Source of the DNA: Macrolepiota albuminosa
Taxonomy: Eukaryota; Basidiomycota; Agaricomycetes; Agaricales; Agaricaceae
Assembly: GCA_027475525.1 (NCBI GenBank)
Contig: JAMWFC010000117.1
Span: forward strand, 5,194,183 to 5,258,182
Reading direction: 5' to 3'
Length of the DNA: 64,000 nt
Below, piece by piece: positions 22,540 to 35,000 of the stretch. The first letter of the stretch is position 1. Each line of letters begins with the position of its first letter. A program made the position numbers and the translations under genes. The notes beneath the pieces were generated by a model. The model had not been told where the DNA came from and did no database searches. It saw nothing but the letters and a program-made list of their open reading frames with translations.

Positions 22540-23557
22540 TACGGTGGGCCACCTGTGTCAGCCAGGATTTGAACTTGTACGTTCGAATCCTGCCACTGCC
22601 ACCTGTTATCCAGGTTATTTTAAAGTCATCTGTGTCAGCCAGGATTTGAACTTGTACGTTCGAATCCTGCCACTGCCACCTGTTATCCAGGTTATTTTAA
22701 AGTCATTATTTAACCAATATTAAATGTTTTACCCCTTTCCTCACCTCATTTTTGTCAAAGTTCATACAAAAAGTTGTTTTCTTACTATAGACAGTAGTTG
22801 AATTAAATTGTCGTCACTCAACAAGGCTGAAATAGTAATTTAAATATATATTTATTTATTTTAAAATATAGTTAGCATGGGAAAATGATCACTTTTGACG
22901 AGGGCACCCTCACCAAAAGTGATCAAGACACTTAACCCCTCTAATCATGCATTCGGAATTCCAGTGATGGGAATATTCTGAGTAATGATTATTCCCGATT
23001 ATTTTCAAAGTTGAGACAACATTAACATATCAGTAACTATGCATCTGTCTATAGCAAAAAAAAATGAACTGTGACAAAAATGAGGGGTTAAGGTCTTGAT
23101 CACTTTTGGTGAGGGCTTTGATGGAGCCCTCGTCAAAAGTGATCATTTTCCCATGCTAACTAGGGTTAAGGTCTTGATCACTTTTGGTGAGGGCTTTGAT
23201 GGAGCCCTCGTCGAAAGTGATCATTTTCCCATGCTAACTATATTTTAAAATAAATAAATATATATTTCAATTACTATTTCAGCCTTGTCAAGTGACGACA
23301 ATTTAATTCAACTACTGTCTATAGCAAGAAAACAACTTTTTTGTATGAAATTTGACAAAAATGAGGTGAGGAAAGGGGTAAAACATTTAATATTGGTTAA
23401 ATAATGACTTTAAAATAACCTGGATAACAGGTGGCAGTGGCAGGATAAGTTCAAATCCTGGCTGACACAGACTCTAAAATAACCTGGATAACAGGTGGCA
23501 GTGGCAGGATTCGAACGTACAAGTTCAAATCCTGGCTGACACAGGTGGCCCACCGTA
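22540..23557. mobile_element. Long-palindrome TIR element (1018 bp), TSD AACATT
   Basis: The ends TACGGTGGGCCACCTGTG and CACAGGTGGCCCACCGTA are perfect inverted repeats. The inverted homology continues inward for several hundred bases on each arm, leaving only a short unique centre. AACATT flanks both ends (22534-22539, 23558-23563). The other copy of the segmental duplication carries one AACATT at the same place (about 40955-40960) and no element, which is a precise empty site. No transposase is encoded, so it is non-autonomous. The arms carry GTTCGAATCC (22581, 22658), a tRNA B-box-like string. The inner part has nested inverted GATCACTTTTG...CAAAAGTGATC motifs. The left arm holds a perfect 77-bp duplication (22553-22706), the right arm a related ~64-bp one (23411-23474) and a 78-bp imperfect one (23085-23240). 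Confidence 0.9.
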
Positions 23558-23648
23558 AACATTGAACAGAATTTCTTTACATAAAGGAATGTAGATCTAA
23601 TAAGCAATCCCAGAACATAAATGAAAGCAAGAAACAAGGGAAAAACTA

Positions 23649-25220
<1,572 letters not shown>

Positions 25221-25406
25221 GGTGGGCAGGATGGAAGAGAGAAAGATTTGGAGACGAGGTTTATAAAGGATTTCGATACCTGGATCCATGCGAAGCCACT
25301 GCCAAACATGTGTAATCCCGGCCACTATCCGGTAATCAGGGCGATTCGCGGACTTAGCATTGTAATCGACAAACGCCGCGTTTGTTACCCGCCAATTCAT
25401 CAGGTA

Positions 25407-26351
25407 CAGTGCAAAACGCTAAGAACCGACCCCTTGGCACTCGTAAATCCGAGAATGTTATAGCACATTGAAAATTTTTTTAAAAAGTCCGAAAATCATC
25501 GGAATCGACACGGATTTATGAGTGCTTTCGAGTGAACTCAATATTATTCCAAGATTCAGAGTTCTGAAAATTTTTGATACCCTAAATCTGGATTTTGGAC
25601 CCTTAAGGGTCCTGATAACCCTGAATTTCCTTATTCGGCATATCTAATCAGTAGATAAGGACACAAATATTCACTAAGACGGCAGTAATGATACTACGGA
25701 GGATTATGGATTGTTTCGTTTGTACTGTGAAGAGCAGCTACATCCTGAGTAATTAGGTAATGCTGCAAGAAGGCAAGGCTTTTGTGCTTTTGGAATCTTG
25801 TTCTTCATTCATGTTCAGTGATTACAGGTACAAGTAGTCAGTATTGGTACTGACATGAGTTTCCTGGTCCGTAACTCCTGCTGCTTTGTGAGCAATATCT
25901 ATCTCAAGATTTTCTCTCTTGTTCTCATCCTCATCCTCAATTTCAAAGCAGTATCCTGAAGTCCAGGTCCATCTACCAGCAAATGCGAAGCCAGAAATCA
26001 AGTTTTCATTATCAGAATCTGTTGTATTCCCCAGTGGGCTCAAAATCAGGATCTGTGACTTTGTTGATGGGATCATCTGTGTACCCAGAGCCAAAAAACC
26101 TGGTCCTCCATTGGCCCTTTGCCCTTTTGCTTGCACTGTGCATTTTATAGGCCTTGCCATCACTATCTTTCTGTGTCTGTAGTTGTTTTTTTTTTTTTCA
26201 AAATCTGGATTTTGGTCACATGATAGGGAAAATTTTGGTATTTCATTTTTACACGTATTCTACCCATGTTTCTTCCTAAATTTTTTTCTCCCAGTCCAAA
26301 ACTCAAAATTGATCCTGGCCCTGACAGGCCACTTCTAAGTGTTTTGCACTG
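25407..26351. mobile_element. Tc1/mariner- or pogo-like TIR element (945 bp), TA target
   Basis: Imperfect terminal inverted repeats CAGTGCAAAACGCTAAGAA and TTCTAAGTGTTTTGCACTG lie between two TA dinucleotides (25405-25406, 26352-26353), as expected for the Tc1/mariner/pogo superfamily. The homologous place in the other segmental copy (about 42776) has no element. The 113-aa reverse-strand reading at 26163-25822 has no recognisable transposase motif, so it is probably a non-autonomous or internally deleted copy. Confidence 0.75.
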
Positions 26352-26431
26352 TACAACACAAGTTGATCTTTGTGTCAATCAAAACCCTGAACACCATTGT
26401 AGTGGCGCACATGTGCACCGGTTTCTGACGA

Positions 26432-26585
26432 TTACATGTTTCTTTTTCTTTTATTACTTTTTATTACTTGTATTTTATTAATTTTATTTATTGTATGTAT
26501 GTACTCTTTTACATGTTTCTTTTTCTTTTATTACTTTTTATTACTTGTATTTTATTAATTTTATTTATTGTATGTATGTACTCTT
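26432..26585. repeat. 77-bp tandem duplication no. 5
   Basis: Unit 26432-26508 recurs exactly at 26509-26585. AT-rich, non-coding. Confidence 0.93.
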
Positions 26586-26712
26586 CTTTTTGTTCTTTAT
26601 TTTCTTTATTACTTCATTATTATTATATATGGTTATACACTAATTTATGTATGTATAGATATGATAATAATAAATGATATGGTATGATACATACATTAAG
26701 TGGTATGATATA

Positions 26713-26872
26713 TGTAATATATATTATATTATTATATAATAAAATAAATAAATAAAATAAAATCTGTTTGAAAAAAACATATAGTGTATTGTAATATATA
26801 TTATATTATTATATAATAAAATAAATAAATAAAATAAAATCTGTTTGAAAAAAACATATAGTGTATTGTAAT
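26713..26872. repeat. 77-bp tandem duplication no. 6
   Basis: Period 77, with an exact match over 83 positions (26713-26795 against 26790-26872) because TGTAAT occurs at both junctions. AT-rich, non-coding. Confidence 0.92.
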
Positions 26873-26887
26873 CATGAAAATAAAAGA

Positions 26888-27180
26888 GCAGCTTCCGTCA
26901 TAATTAGTCTGTATGGCTTCCATCATAATTAGTTTGTATAGGCATGTTAGACTTTGTTATTGTTTTTTTTTTTTTTTGAAGTAGCATTTGATTTGGTGTA
27001 GTCTGTGCCATAGATATGTTTTTTTTTGGCTTTATTTATTTATACACAAGTGTAGATGAAATTTCATTCTTTATGTACAGTTCAGACTATATATACAGGT
27101 ATCCCAGGTAACTGTATATGTATAGAACAAACATAATAGTTCTTGCGTATGTTAGTATAGTAGTATCGTTATTGTCATCT
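26888..27180 (+). repeat. Diverged direct repeat, left copy
   Basis: Shares collinear blocks with 30247-30640: TCATAATTAGTCTGTAT, AGGCATGTTAGACTTTG, AGTGTAGATGAAATTTCATT and AACTGTATAT. This spacing and direct orientation would fit the LTRs of an old, non-coding element. TG...CA ends cannot be fixed. 27181-27879 holds AT-rich sequence with no recognised gene. Confidence 0.55.
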
Positions 27181-27879
27181 CAATCATCACTTTCTGACAA
27201 GTATGTGTCCATCAGATATTTGTTGACATTTATTAACTCTTGGCAGTAGGACTCTAGTGCAATTGGCATTAGCTATCATCATTTAGTTTAAATGTGATGT
27301 TACTTATCTATTTTTTGTACTAGAGTTGTCAACTGTTTATTCTTTATTTTTACTTCATTGATGGCTGCATCTGATAAGTAAGGCTGTAATGTTAGTATGT
27401 CGGTAGAAAATTTAATATTGAGAATGGTGCTTGCCTGCATTATTGATGGCTTTTTCTGCACAGGCTAAAAGGCTGTACACTGTAAACAATCAATCAAGGT
27501 CATATTCAAAAGAAGCAATAAATAAAATTTTCACATATATTTTTTGTTATTTTTCATTATGGCACAATACTTTTCTGTCATGGACTTTAGCTCCATCTTC
27601 ATATCTCTGTTGATTGAAGATGAGAAGTTGGCTGGTGTAGAAGATTGTCAGTTCTGATTTGTATTCATGAGAGGAGATGTGAGTTGCAAATAGGGTGTTG
27701 AGATATGTTTTAATAGTGGTTGCCTCATGTCGGTGATTGAGATATGTTTGTACATTGTATCAGTATATTGTATAGTTGCAAAAGATTTCTACAGAAATCA
27801 TGAGATTGATGGTGATAATATCAATTGAATTAAGTTAAGAGTATACTAAAGAGTATTTTTCAACTTTATTTATAAACAT

Positions 27880-28800
27880 AGCAATGAGAGTGCCTGCTAG
27901 AAAGCAGAAGATCAGAGTACTGAAGCTCATTGCAGGCATAACAAGACACATCAAAATTACCCCAGCCCCATGCCAAAAAGACAGCAACTATTATCCTGCC
28001 TTGAATACGGGTAGAAGCAAACTCAGAAGAGATGATAGCAGAAAGAAGATAGTTACTGCCAATATCAATGCCCATCTGTAATTAATGTTAACACAAAACA
28101 AAGTTGTTGAAAAGAACTACTTACAAGGAAATGCCAGACAATGAAGACATCAATAATACCAACAGCATAGCTGCCACCAGACAAGGCTTGTGCAAAAGTG
28201 GCAGTGATAATGATTATCAACTTGATGCTGTCTAAAAGTATGTCAGACTTTTGAGTGGGTTCTAAGAGATGAATGAGACTTACACATCTGCTTATGGCCA
28301 ACTATATTGGCCAACTAACCAAACAGAAGTTGACCAACAAGAGTGCCAACAGGAGTCGCAACTTTTACACCAAGATCTTGGTTCTTGTTTAAAGACTTGC
28401 CTTTTGAGCTGTTGTCTGATAAACACAGATTTGGCTTCTTGTCACCATAGAATAAAACAACATAGACTATCTGTACTGCCATAGATATAGTCCAACATCA
28501 CAGATGCAATATTAATAGCAAAGATATCATAGCTAGGATGTCTCTAGCATGTCGTGAAAGATGGCAATACTGAGATACTTATGCATCAGTGAAAAATCCA
28601 GCGCCAGCAACAAGGCAAACTTTGGCATGAAACCAGCTGGGGTGCATTAGCAAAATATGAGCTGTTTGAGGAACAAACTGGAGACCAACACCTACTTGAA
28701 TGGGGTGTCATCAATTTCCTGAAAAGTGTTACGGTGTTGATAAGCTTTATCCCACAGATTGGAAGCAAACTCTGAAATGTCCAGTCCACCACTTTTATGC
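27880..28800 (-). pseudogene. Pho84-type phosphate transporter, N-terminal fragment
   Basis: Reading leftward from about 28795, the exons give NLWDKAYQHRNTFQEIDDTP, WFHAKVCLVAGAGFFTDA, then YDIFAINIASVMLDYIYG, NQDLGVKVATPVGTLVGQLL, then IKLIIIITATFAQALSG with WHFL, and GIDIGSNYLLSAIISSEFAS with GRIIVAVFLAWGWGNF. This is the start of a major-facilitator inorganic phosphate:H+ symporter of the fungal Pho84 type. The usual GGDYPLSAIISSEFAS signature has become GSNYLLSAIISSEFAS. The intron after WHFL keeps its ends (GTAAGT...TTACAG). Between TDA and YDIF the donor reads ATAAGT instead of GTAAGT, a splice-killing change, and a stop follows QLLFG. The later membrane segments are absent. It lies between the direct repeats at 26888 and 30247. 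Confidence 0.75.
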
Positions 28801-29591
28801 GTCAAGAGTGAGGGAAGGAGGCTAAATCCTCTTGAGGTATTCTTAAATGAAATCAGAGAGGGTCGTGATCATGGAGGATCCTTTCACTTACAATTCACTA
28901 AATTGATTTCTATCATAGCGTGATGGACATAAGACATGATTAGAAATTACAACTCAAATCCAACATCAAGGTTTGGCTGCCTCATGGAGACCATATTTTT
29001 GCTTTGTATGAGCTCCAATACCTTTCATATTACCAAAACGCCAAGGCTAACTCAAGGAAAACTATTCAATTACCTTCTTTGATGTTGTAAGTTTTGGAAT
29101 GAGTAGTCATCTGTAGATGATGGAATGGGTAATTGTGGATCTCCTGGGTCTCAATAGCATGCTGATCAGGATAATAATATTTTAAGTCATAGCAGCACAT
29201 GCACTGGTTACCAACTCTTATTATCTTTTTCTTTTTCTTTTATTATCATTTATGTCTTACATATAATGAATAATAATAATAAAAAAATTATTATATAAGT
29301 GTTTTTCTGGACAAATGCTTATGTAATTATTTGAGAATAGGTCTGCTGTAATTTTCATTGCTATACAGAGCAACAAAAAATTTAACAGGAAACCAACCTT
29401 GAAAGTTATAAAATTGCAATAAATCTTTTAGAGGTATTATTATGTACTCAGTCTAAATTTTTTGAGAGGAAAGATTTAAAAATTGAGAGAGCTTACTGCA
29501 CATTAAAATGCCTAAAAAGAGCCGCTAATCTAATCTCAACAGGCAAAAGTTCAGAGTTTTATATACAAAGAAAAAGCACAGATTCAAATCA
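28801..29591. other. No supported gene
   Basis: AT-rich sequence upstream of the transporter remnant. It contains low-complexity TTATT/AATAAT runs near 29220-29290 and no recognisable coding segment. Confidence 0.4.
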
Positions 29592-30073
29592 TGTAAGGAC
29601 AACCTCTAGAGGCTGTGGCTTAGTCACACAGCTGACAGAAGGAGATCCAAAGTGTATTAGAGTATGTACTGACAATATCATAATAACTACTCACCTGGCA
29701 GAGGGAGATCCAAAGAGAACAAGTCTAGGAATTTCCTATGCCAGGTTGGATGCTTCTGGGGTCTCTGAAGCATGGGAAACAACTGTACAGTACAACAAAA
29801 CCTTAACAACTTAAAAATTGCCTACACAAACAATTGCACAAATAAAGAGCAAACTCTGGCAAATTCTGGCTTATATAAGCAGTTTGGAAGCAGTGCTGAG
29901 GGGCCCACACTCGTCTAAATGATAGCTAAAGAACCAGAGCACCTCAAAGGTTGAGAATAGTACTAACAGATAGCATTGAGAAAATAGAAACAGCAAAATG
30001 AGAAAATGATAGAAGAAATCAGGAATGAAGGAATAAGAAGTGAAAGAAGGAAGAAATGAGGAGTCTCCTGACA
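29592..30073 (-). repeat. Solo LTR, family G2, reverse orientation
   Basis: Begins TGTAAGGACAACCTCTAG and ends GAGTCTCCTGACA; 482 bp, collinear with 14219-14717. Flanks are AATCA and GATTA, which do not match, so the insertion has either decayed or recombined with another copy. CpG sites present in other copies are mostly TpG/CpA here. Confidence 0.85.
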
Positions 30074-30246
30074 GATTAGGTCTCAAATTGCAAAGATGCT
30101 GATTATAAACTAAATAACAGATACTCGGACTCTGACTAGGAAAATAAACGTAAAAATTATTAGGGTACTTATATACTATTTGTTGCAGTCAGCAAGTCTG
30201 TGAATAAATGGAAGACACACACAATGAAGAATTCCTGAGCTTGGAT

Positions 30247-30640
30247 AAACAGTGGCTTCTGTCACAATTAGTCTGTATGTATAGGCATATTAAACCTTGT
30301 AACCTTGTGATGTGAAAGTTAGTCATCTTTGTTTTAGGAAGTTCTTCATCCATTGGCTTTGCAGCTATTTGATCTCACCTATTGTCTAGTTGTTTAGTTA
30401 TAGGGTCCCACTTTATAAAAGGGGTGTTTAGTATGTTATTTGCTCTATTTACACATGAGTGTGGATGAAATTTCATTTGGTATGTTATACATATAATGTA
30501 CAGCCAGACTACATATTATACCAGATAACTGTATAGATATGCATAGGAGAAAGAAAAAGAGAAGACTTATATAGAAAACAAACTTGATATACTTCTTAGA
30601 TATGTCTGTTTTTTAGTATAGTATTATATTGACAATAACT
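30247..30640 (+). repeat. Diverged direct repeat, right copy
   Basis: Partner of 26888-27180; about 100 bp longer. The two copies enclose the phosphate transporter remnant and a later G2 LTR. 30641-30911 contains nothing recognisable. Confidence 0.55.
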
Positions 30641-30911
30641 GTATGTGAATGTAAACAGCAGTAGCAGACAATAGTAACAAAACAGACAAGTTTAAAGTCA
30701 TGATGATGATGACAACACTAAATAATGACGTTGAATGAATGATTTGATTTGAAAAAGTAAACAAGACAAAAGAATACTAATAAGGAACTTAATAGAAACT
30801 TCTAGAACATTCTAGAGCATTATATAATCTGCAGTAAACTTATGAGGAACTGAGACGTTCAAGCATGTAAAAGAACCCTTTCTCTTACTTATGTAAGAGA
30901 GTCAGAGATGA

Positions 30912-31123
30912 TTTGATGTAGGTAAGACAGAGATCTCACATGGCAGAATACCTTTGCAGCTTTTATGTGGGCTTTAAAAGTCTGACAGAGAATGCCTTGG
31001 TTGCCTGTTCAAATCAGAAAGCAAGGATATGCCAGTTATCTTCAATTTTTTAAGTTGAAATCATCACCACCGTTTGCATTGACCTGACTGTGAACAGGCT
31101 CAACTAGACATGCCAACTCACTT
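30912..31123. repeat. Decayed far end of segmental copy 1
   Basis: Matches 42834-43037 of the compact copy block for block (GATGTAGGTAAGACAGAGAT ... GTGAACAGGCTCAACTAGA). Many differences are CG in the compact copy against TG or CA here, for example CACACGGCAG against CACATGGCAG. This locates the right end of the first duplicated copy about 5 kb from the rest of it. Confidence 0.85.
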
Positions 31124-31275
31124 ATATAAACAACTGAAAAGTGCACATCTACACTTACTCATAAAACCTCTTACATTAACTCCAGTTTCCTGCATGAATT
31201 AAGTCAAGATTTCATTGTCACTTACTTGCACTGACTGCAACCTTCCTCACACACATCCAAGACATCCCTTCATCA

Positions 31276-31390
31276 GGTTATGGGCCCTGCAAGCAGTCTA
31301 CTCAATGCTGCATTGTCCAGCTCTGAAAATGCATTCAAATTTCCAAAGCTTAATGGTGAAAACTATGCACTGTAGGCCAAGCATATGAAG
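31276..31390 (+). pseudogene. Outer Copia element: primer-binding site and Gag start
   Basis: GGTTATGGGCCC (31276-31287) is the half-tRNA-iMet type primer-binding site also seen in the intact Copia-3. The ATG inside it (31280) opens a Gag that reads MGPASSLLNAALSSSE, then FPKLNGENYAL, then a TAG where tryptophan is expected, then AKHMK. The reading is cut at 31390 by Copia-2 and resumes at 36168 with ATLQSHYLW after the TGAAG duplication. The upstream LTR of this outer element could not be delimited within 31124-31275. Confidence 0.8.
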
Positions 31391-31511
31391 TGTTGCGATC
31401 TGGCTTGAAGGTCACACCATGAGCATGAGCCACAAAGCACATAGACCAGCAACCACAAAGGAGTCAGGGCCACACTAGTTGGCCTCTTTGTCTCAGGACA
31501 ATGGATGCAAC
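31391..31511 (+). repeat. Truncated 5' LTR of Copia-2
   Basis: Matches the first ~120 bp of the 3' LTR (35812-35931), then is replaced by the G2 LTR at 31512. Confidence 0.88.
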
Positions 31512-32032
31512 TGTCAGGGGACTCCTCATTTCTTCCTTTTCTCACTCCTTATCTCTTTACTCTCCCTTCATTCATTCTCTTATTTCTTCTGACATTATTT
31601 CATTTTACTGTTTTTATTCTTTCAACACTATCTGTTAGTACTACTCTCAGCCCTTGAGATGCTCTGGTTCTTTAGCTACCATTCAGACAAGTGTGGGCCC
31701 TTCAGCACCACTTCCAGACTGCTTATATAAGCCAGAGTTTGCCTTTCTGACTTCTAAAGTCTGGAGTTTTCCTGCCTTATTTGCACAGTTGTTTGGTTAG
31801 TCAATTTTTGAGTTTTTAAGGTCTTGTTGTACTGTACAGTTGTTTCTCATGCTTCAGAAGCCCCAGAAGTGTCCAACCTGGCATAGAAAATCCTTAGACT
31901 TGTTCTCTTTGGATCTCCCTCTGCCAGGTGAGTAGTTATTATGATATTGTCAGTACATACTCTAATACACTTTGGATCTCCCTCTGCCAGCTGCGTGACT
32001 GAGCCACAGCCTCTAGAGGTCGCCCTTATACA
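31512..32032 (+). repeat. G2 LTR at a deletion junction
   Basis: Starts TGTCAGGGGACTCC and ends GGTCGCCCTTATACA. Left flank GCAAC belongs to the Copia-2 LTR; right flank CGGGG belongs to its pol region. The unmatched flanks, with missing Copia sequence between them, fit recombination between two G2 copies that deleted the DNA in between. Confidence 0.85.
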
Positions 32033-35000
32033 CGGGGGTTGGCACAATTTGACTTTATATAAATGGACACTCCTACTTGGATCTTGAGAACACCTTACAT
32101 GTACCCAGATCAACTGTCTGTCTCCTATCAGTAAGCAAATTAGCGCAATAAAATGGGATCACTGCAAACTTCAACAACACTAGCATCATTCTGAGCAAGA
32201 AGGACAATGGCAGCACCATTGCCACCAGCACACGTCTCCTAAAGTGTGGTCTATACGCACTGGATCTCTATATTCACCAAGCATACACCGTCCATGCTCT
32301 ACCCAACCTAAACTCCTGGCACCTGAGACTCGGACACACCAACTATCAGTCCATCATGCAGATGGCATGGGCAGGAATGATCAAAGGTATGCCACTATCC
32401 TTTCCCTCCAAACCTCTGAAGTGTAACTCTTTATCCTCAGAAAGCAATCCAGGACACCAGTGCCAAAGGACAGGGAGGAGGGAGAGGGGCACAGGGTGAC
32501 AAGGAGACTGGAGAAAATATGGGTCAATTTGATGGGGCAAGCAGCAGTTATGTCTAGAACAGGTAATAACTATATCATGAATATTGTTGATGACTACACA
32601 AATAAACCATGGTCCATACCGTTAAAAACAAAAGATCAGGGATTCAACAAGCTCAAAGCCTGGATTGTCGCATGAGAGAATGAGACAGGGGAGCACCTAA
32701 AGATCTTAAGAACCAGTTGCAATGGAGAATTCAATGGGGACAATCATAAGCAATAGTATAGACAAAAAGGAATCATACTAGAAGTTAGTGCCTCTTACAC
32801 TTTGGCACACATGGGAAGAGTGGAGCGCATGCATTGGACACTGATGGAAAAAGCATGAACAATGTGATTGGGCACCAACTGTCCATCATTCTTGTGGAAC
32901 AAATTTTACCTAACTGCAGCCCATCTCCATGGAAAAACAAAAACATTGACAGTACATGATGTCACATCAGACGAGCTCTGATACCAAAGGAAGCTAAACT
33001 ACTCTTACATCCAGGAGATTGGGTGCCAAGTCTTCATATTAATTCTAAACCAAAATAACCCCAAGATATTTGAGCGCTCCATCGAATGTGTACTGATTGG
33101 TTACAACACAAACTCAAAGGCATATTGTTGTTATGACCAATCAACAAGAAAGGTATATAGCTCATACTATGTGCAATTCATAGAAAGCCATAATGACATA
33201 CCAACGACTGTAACTCTCACATCTACCCAAGAAAACTCAATCCCAGAGGCAACCACCATGAATTCCATTGCAACATGAGTGACTGCAATCCCAATCAAAA
33301 ATACTGAGGATGACAACAATGAACTCCCAGTCATACCTGGAAACACTGCCCAAGACGACCCACCTGTACAACAACATGAAGAACAGATTGACAACCCAAC
33401 TGTGCAAGTGCCTCAGATACGACGATCAATGAGAATACCCATCCCAACAGAAAAGGTGAGTGGCAAAACCAGGGCTGAGATGCATATTGAAAAGGCAGTC
33501 AGGGAGTCTAGGGAGTTGACACAATGTATTAAAACAGATCAAGCTAAACGTTGGAGAGAAGTTAAAGAACAGGCATGACTCCAGGAAAATGATGTAAATC
33601 TGGACCCACAGCCTGATCTAGATGATATCTTATCAGCACTAAACATGATCAAGGATCAACAGTACCTGGACCCTGAAACAGATGCTGACACACCAAGGAC
33701 TTGGGATGAGGCCTGAAACTCTCCAGACAGCTCTCAATAGGAACAATCATATCAGGAAGAACTAAACTCCCTGAACCAGATAGGTGTATGGAGACTAGTT
33801 CCTCAAAAAGAAGTCCCTGGGGTCATTGAATACTCAAGGGATGCCCTGTATTTACAATAAAATCTGATGAAAATGGTAAGGTCACCAGGTTCAAGATGTG
33901 CCATGTTGTCCAGGGCTTCAACCAGATCTATAGTAGGGACTACACATGCACTACCTTACCAACAGCACATGCAGAATTATGGAGGATCTTGTTACATTTA
34001 GCAGCATTATTGGGCTGGGAGGCAAATCAAATTGACGTGAAAACAGCATTTTTAAATGGCATCCTACCTGAGGAGAAGACAGTATACATAGAACAACTGA
34101 AAGGATTTGAGGAGCAAGGGAAGGAGGACTGAGTGTGCCAACTGGTAAAGGGGTTATATGGCATGAAGCAGGCAGGCAGGATTTGGAACAAGACTCTAGA
34201 TGGACATATGAAAAAATGGGGGTTCACTCAACTAAAATGCAAAGCCTGCCTCTACTACAGAAAGACCGAGACTGGCATGGTGATTATAGGTGTACACATT
34301 GATGATTTCCTTTCAATTGCGAGTTCAAAGGTGTCAGGGGACTCCTCATTTCTTCCTTTTCTCACTCCTTATCTCTTCACTCTCCTTCCATTCATTCTCT
34401 TATTTCTTTTGACATTATTTCATTTTACTGTTTCTATTCTTTCAACACTATCTGTTAGTACTACTCTCAGCCCTTGAGATGCTCTGGTTCTTTAGCCACC
34501 ATTCAGACAAGTGTGGGCCCACTCAGCACCGCTTCCAGACTGCTTATATAAGCCAGAGTTTGCCAGAGTTTGCCCCTTATTTGTACAAGTGTTTGTGTAG
34601 GCAATTTTCGAGTTTTTAAGGTTTTGTTGTACTGTACAGTTGTTTCCCATGCTTCAGAGGCCCCAGAAGCGTCCAACCTGGCATGGGGAATCCCTAGACT
34701 TGTTTTCTTTGGATCTCCCTCTGCCAGGTGAGTAGCTACCTTGATATTGTCAGTATATATTCTAATACACTTTGGATCTCCCTCTGCCAGCTGTGTGACT
34801 GAGCCACAGCCTCTAGAGGTTGCCCTTACAAAAGGCAGCTAATGAGGAGTTCAAACAACAGATGGCAAGCACCTGGACAATTGCAGATCTAGGAACACTC
34901 AAACATATCTTGGGTATTGCTGTGAATTGGCATCACAACACATATCAAGTACATCTTTTCCAGAGCAACCTGATCGATCAAATGGTTCAACAGTTTGGAC

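Noticed and set aside
22581..23520. GTTCGAATCC strings that look like tRNA B boxes.
   Set aside because: No matching A box, acceptor stem or anticodon arm at proper distance. The strings are part of transposon inverted repeats.
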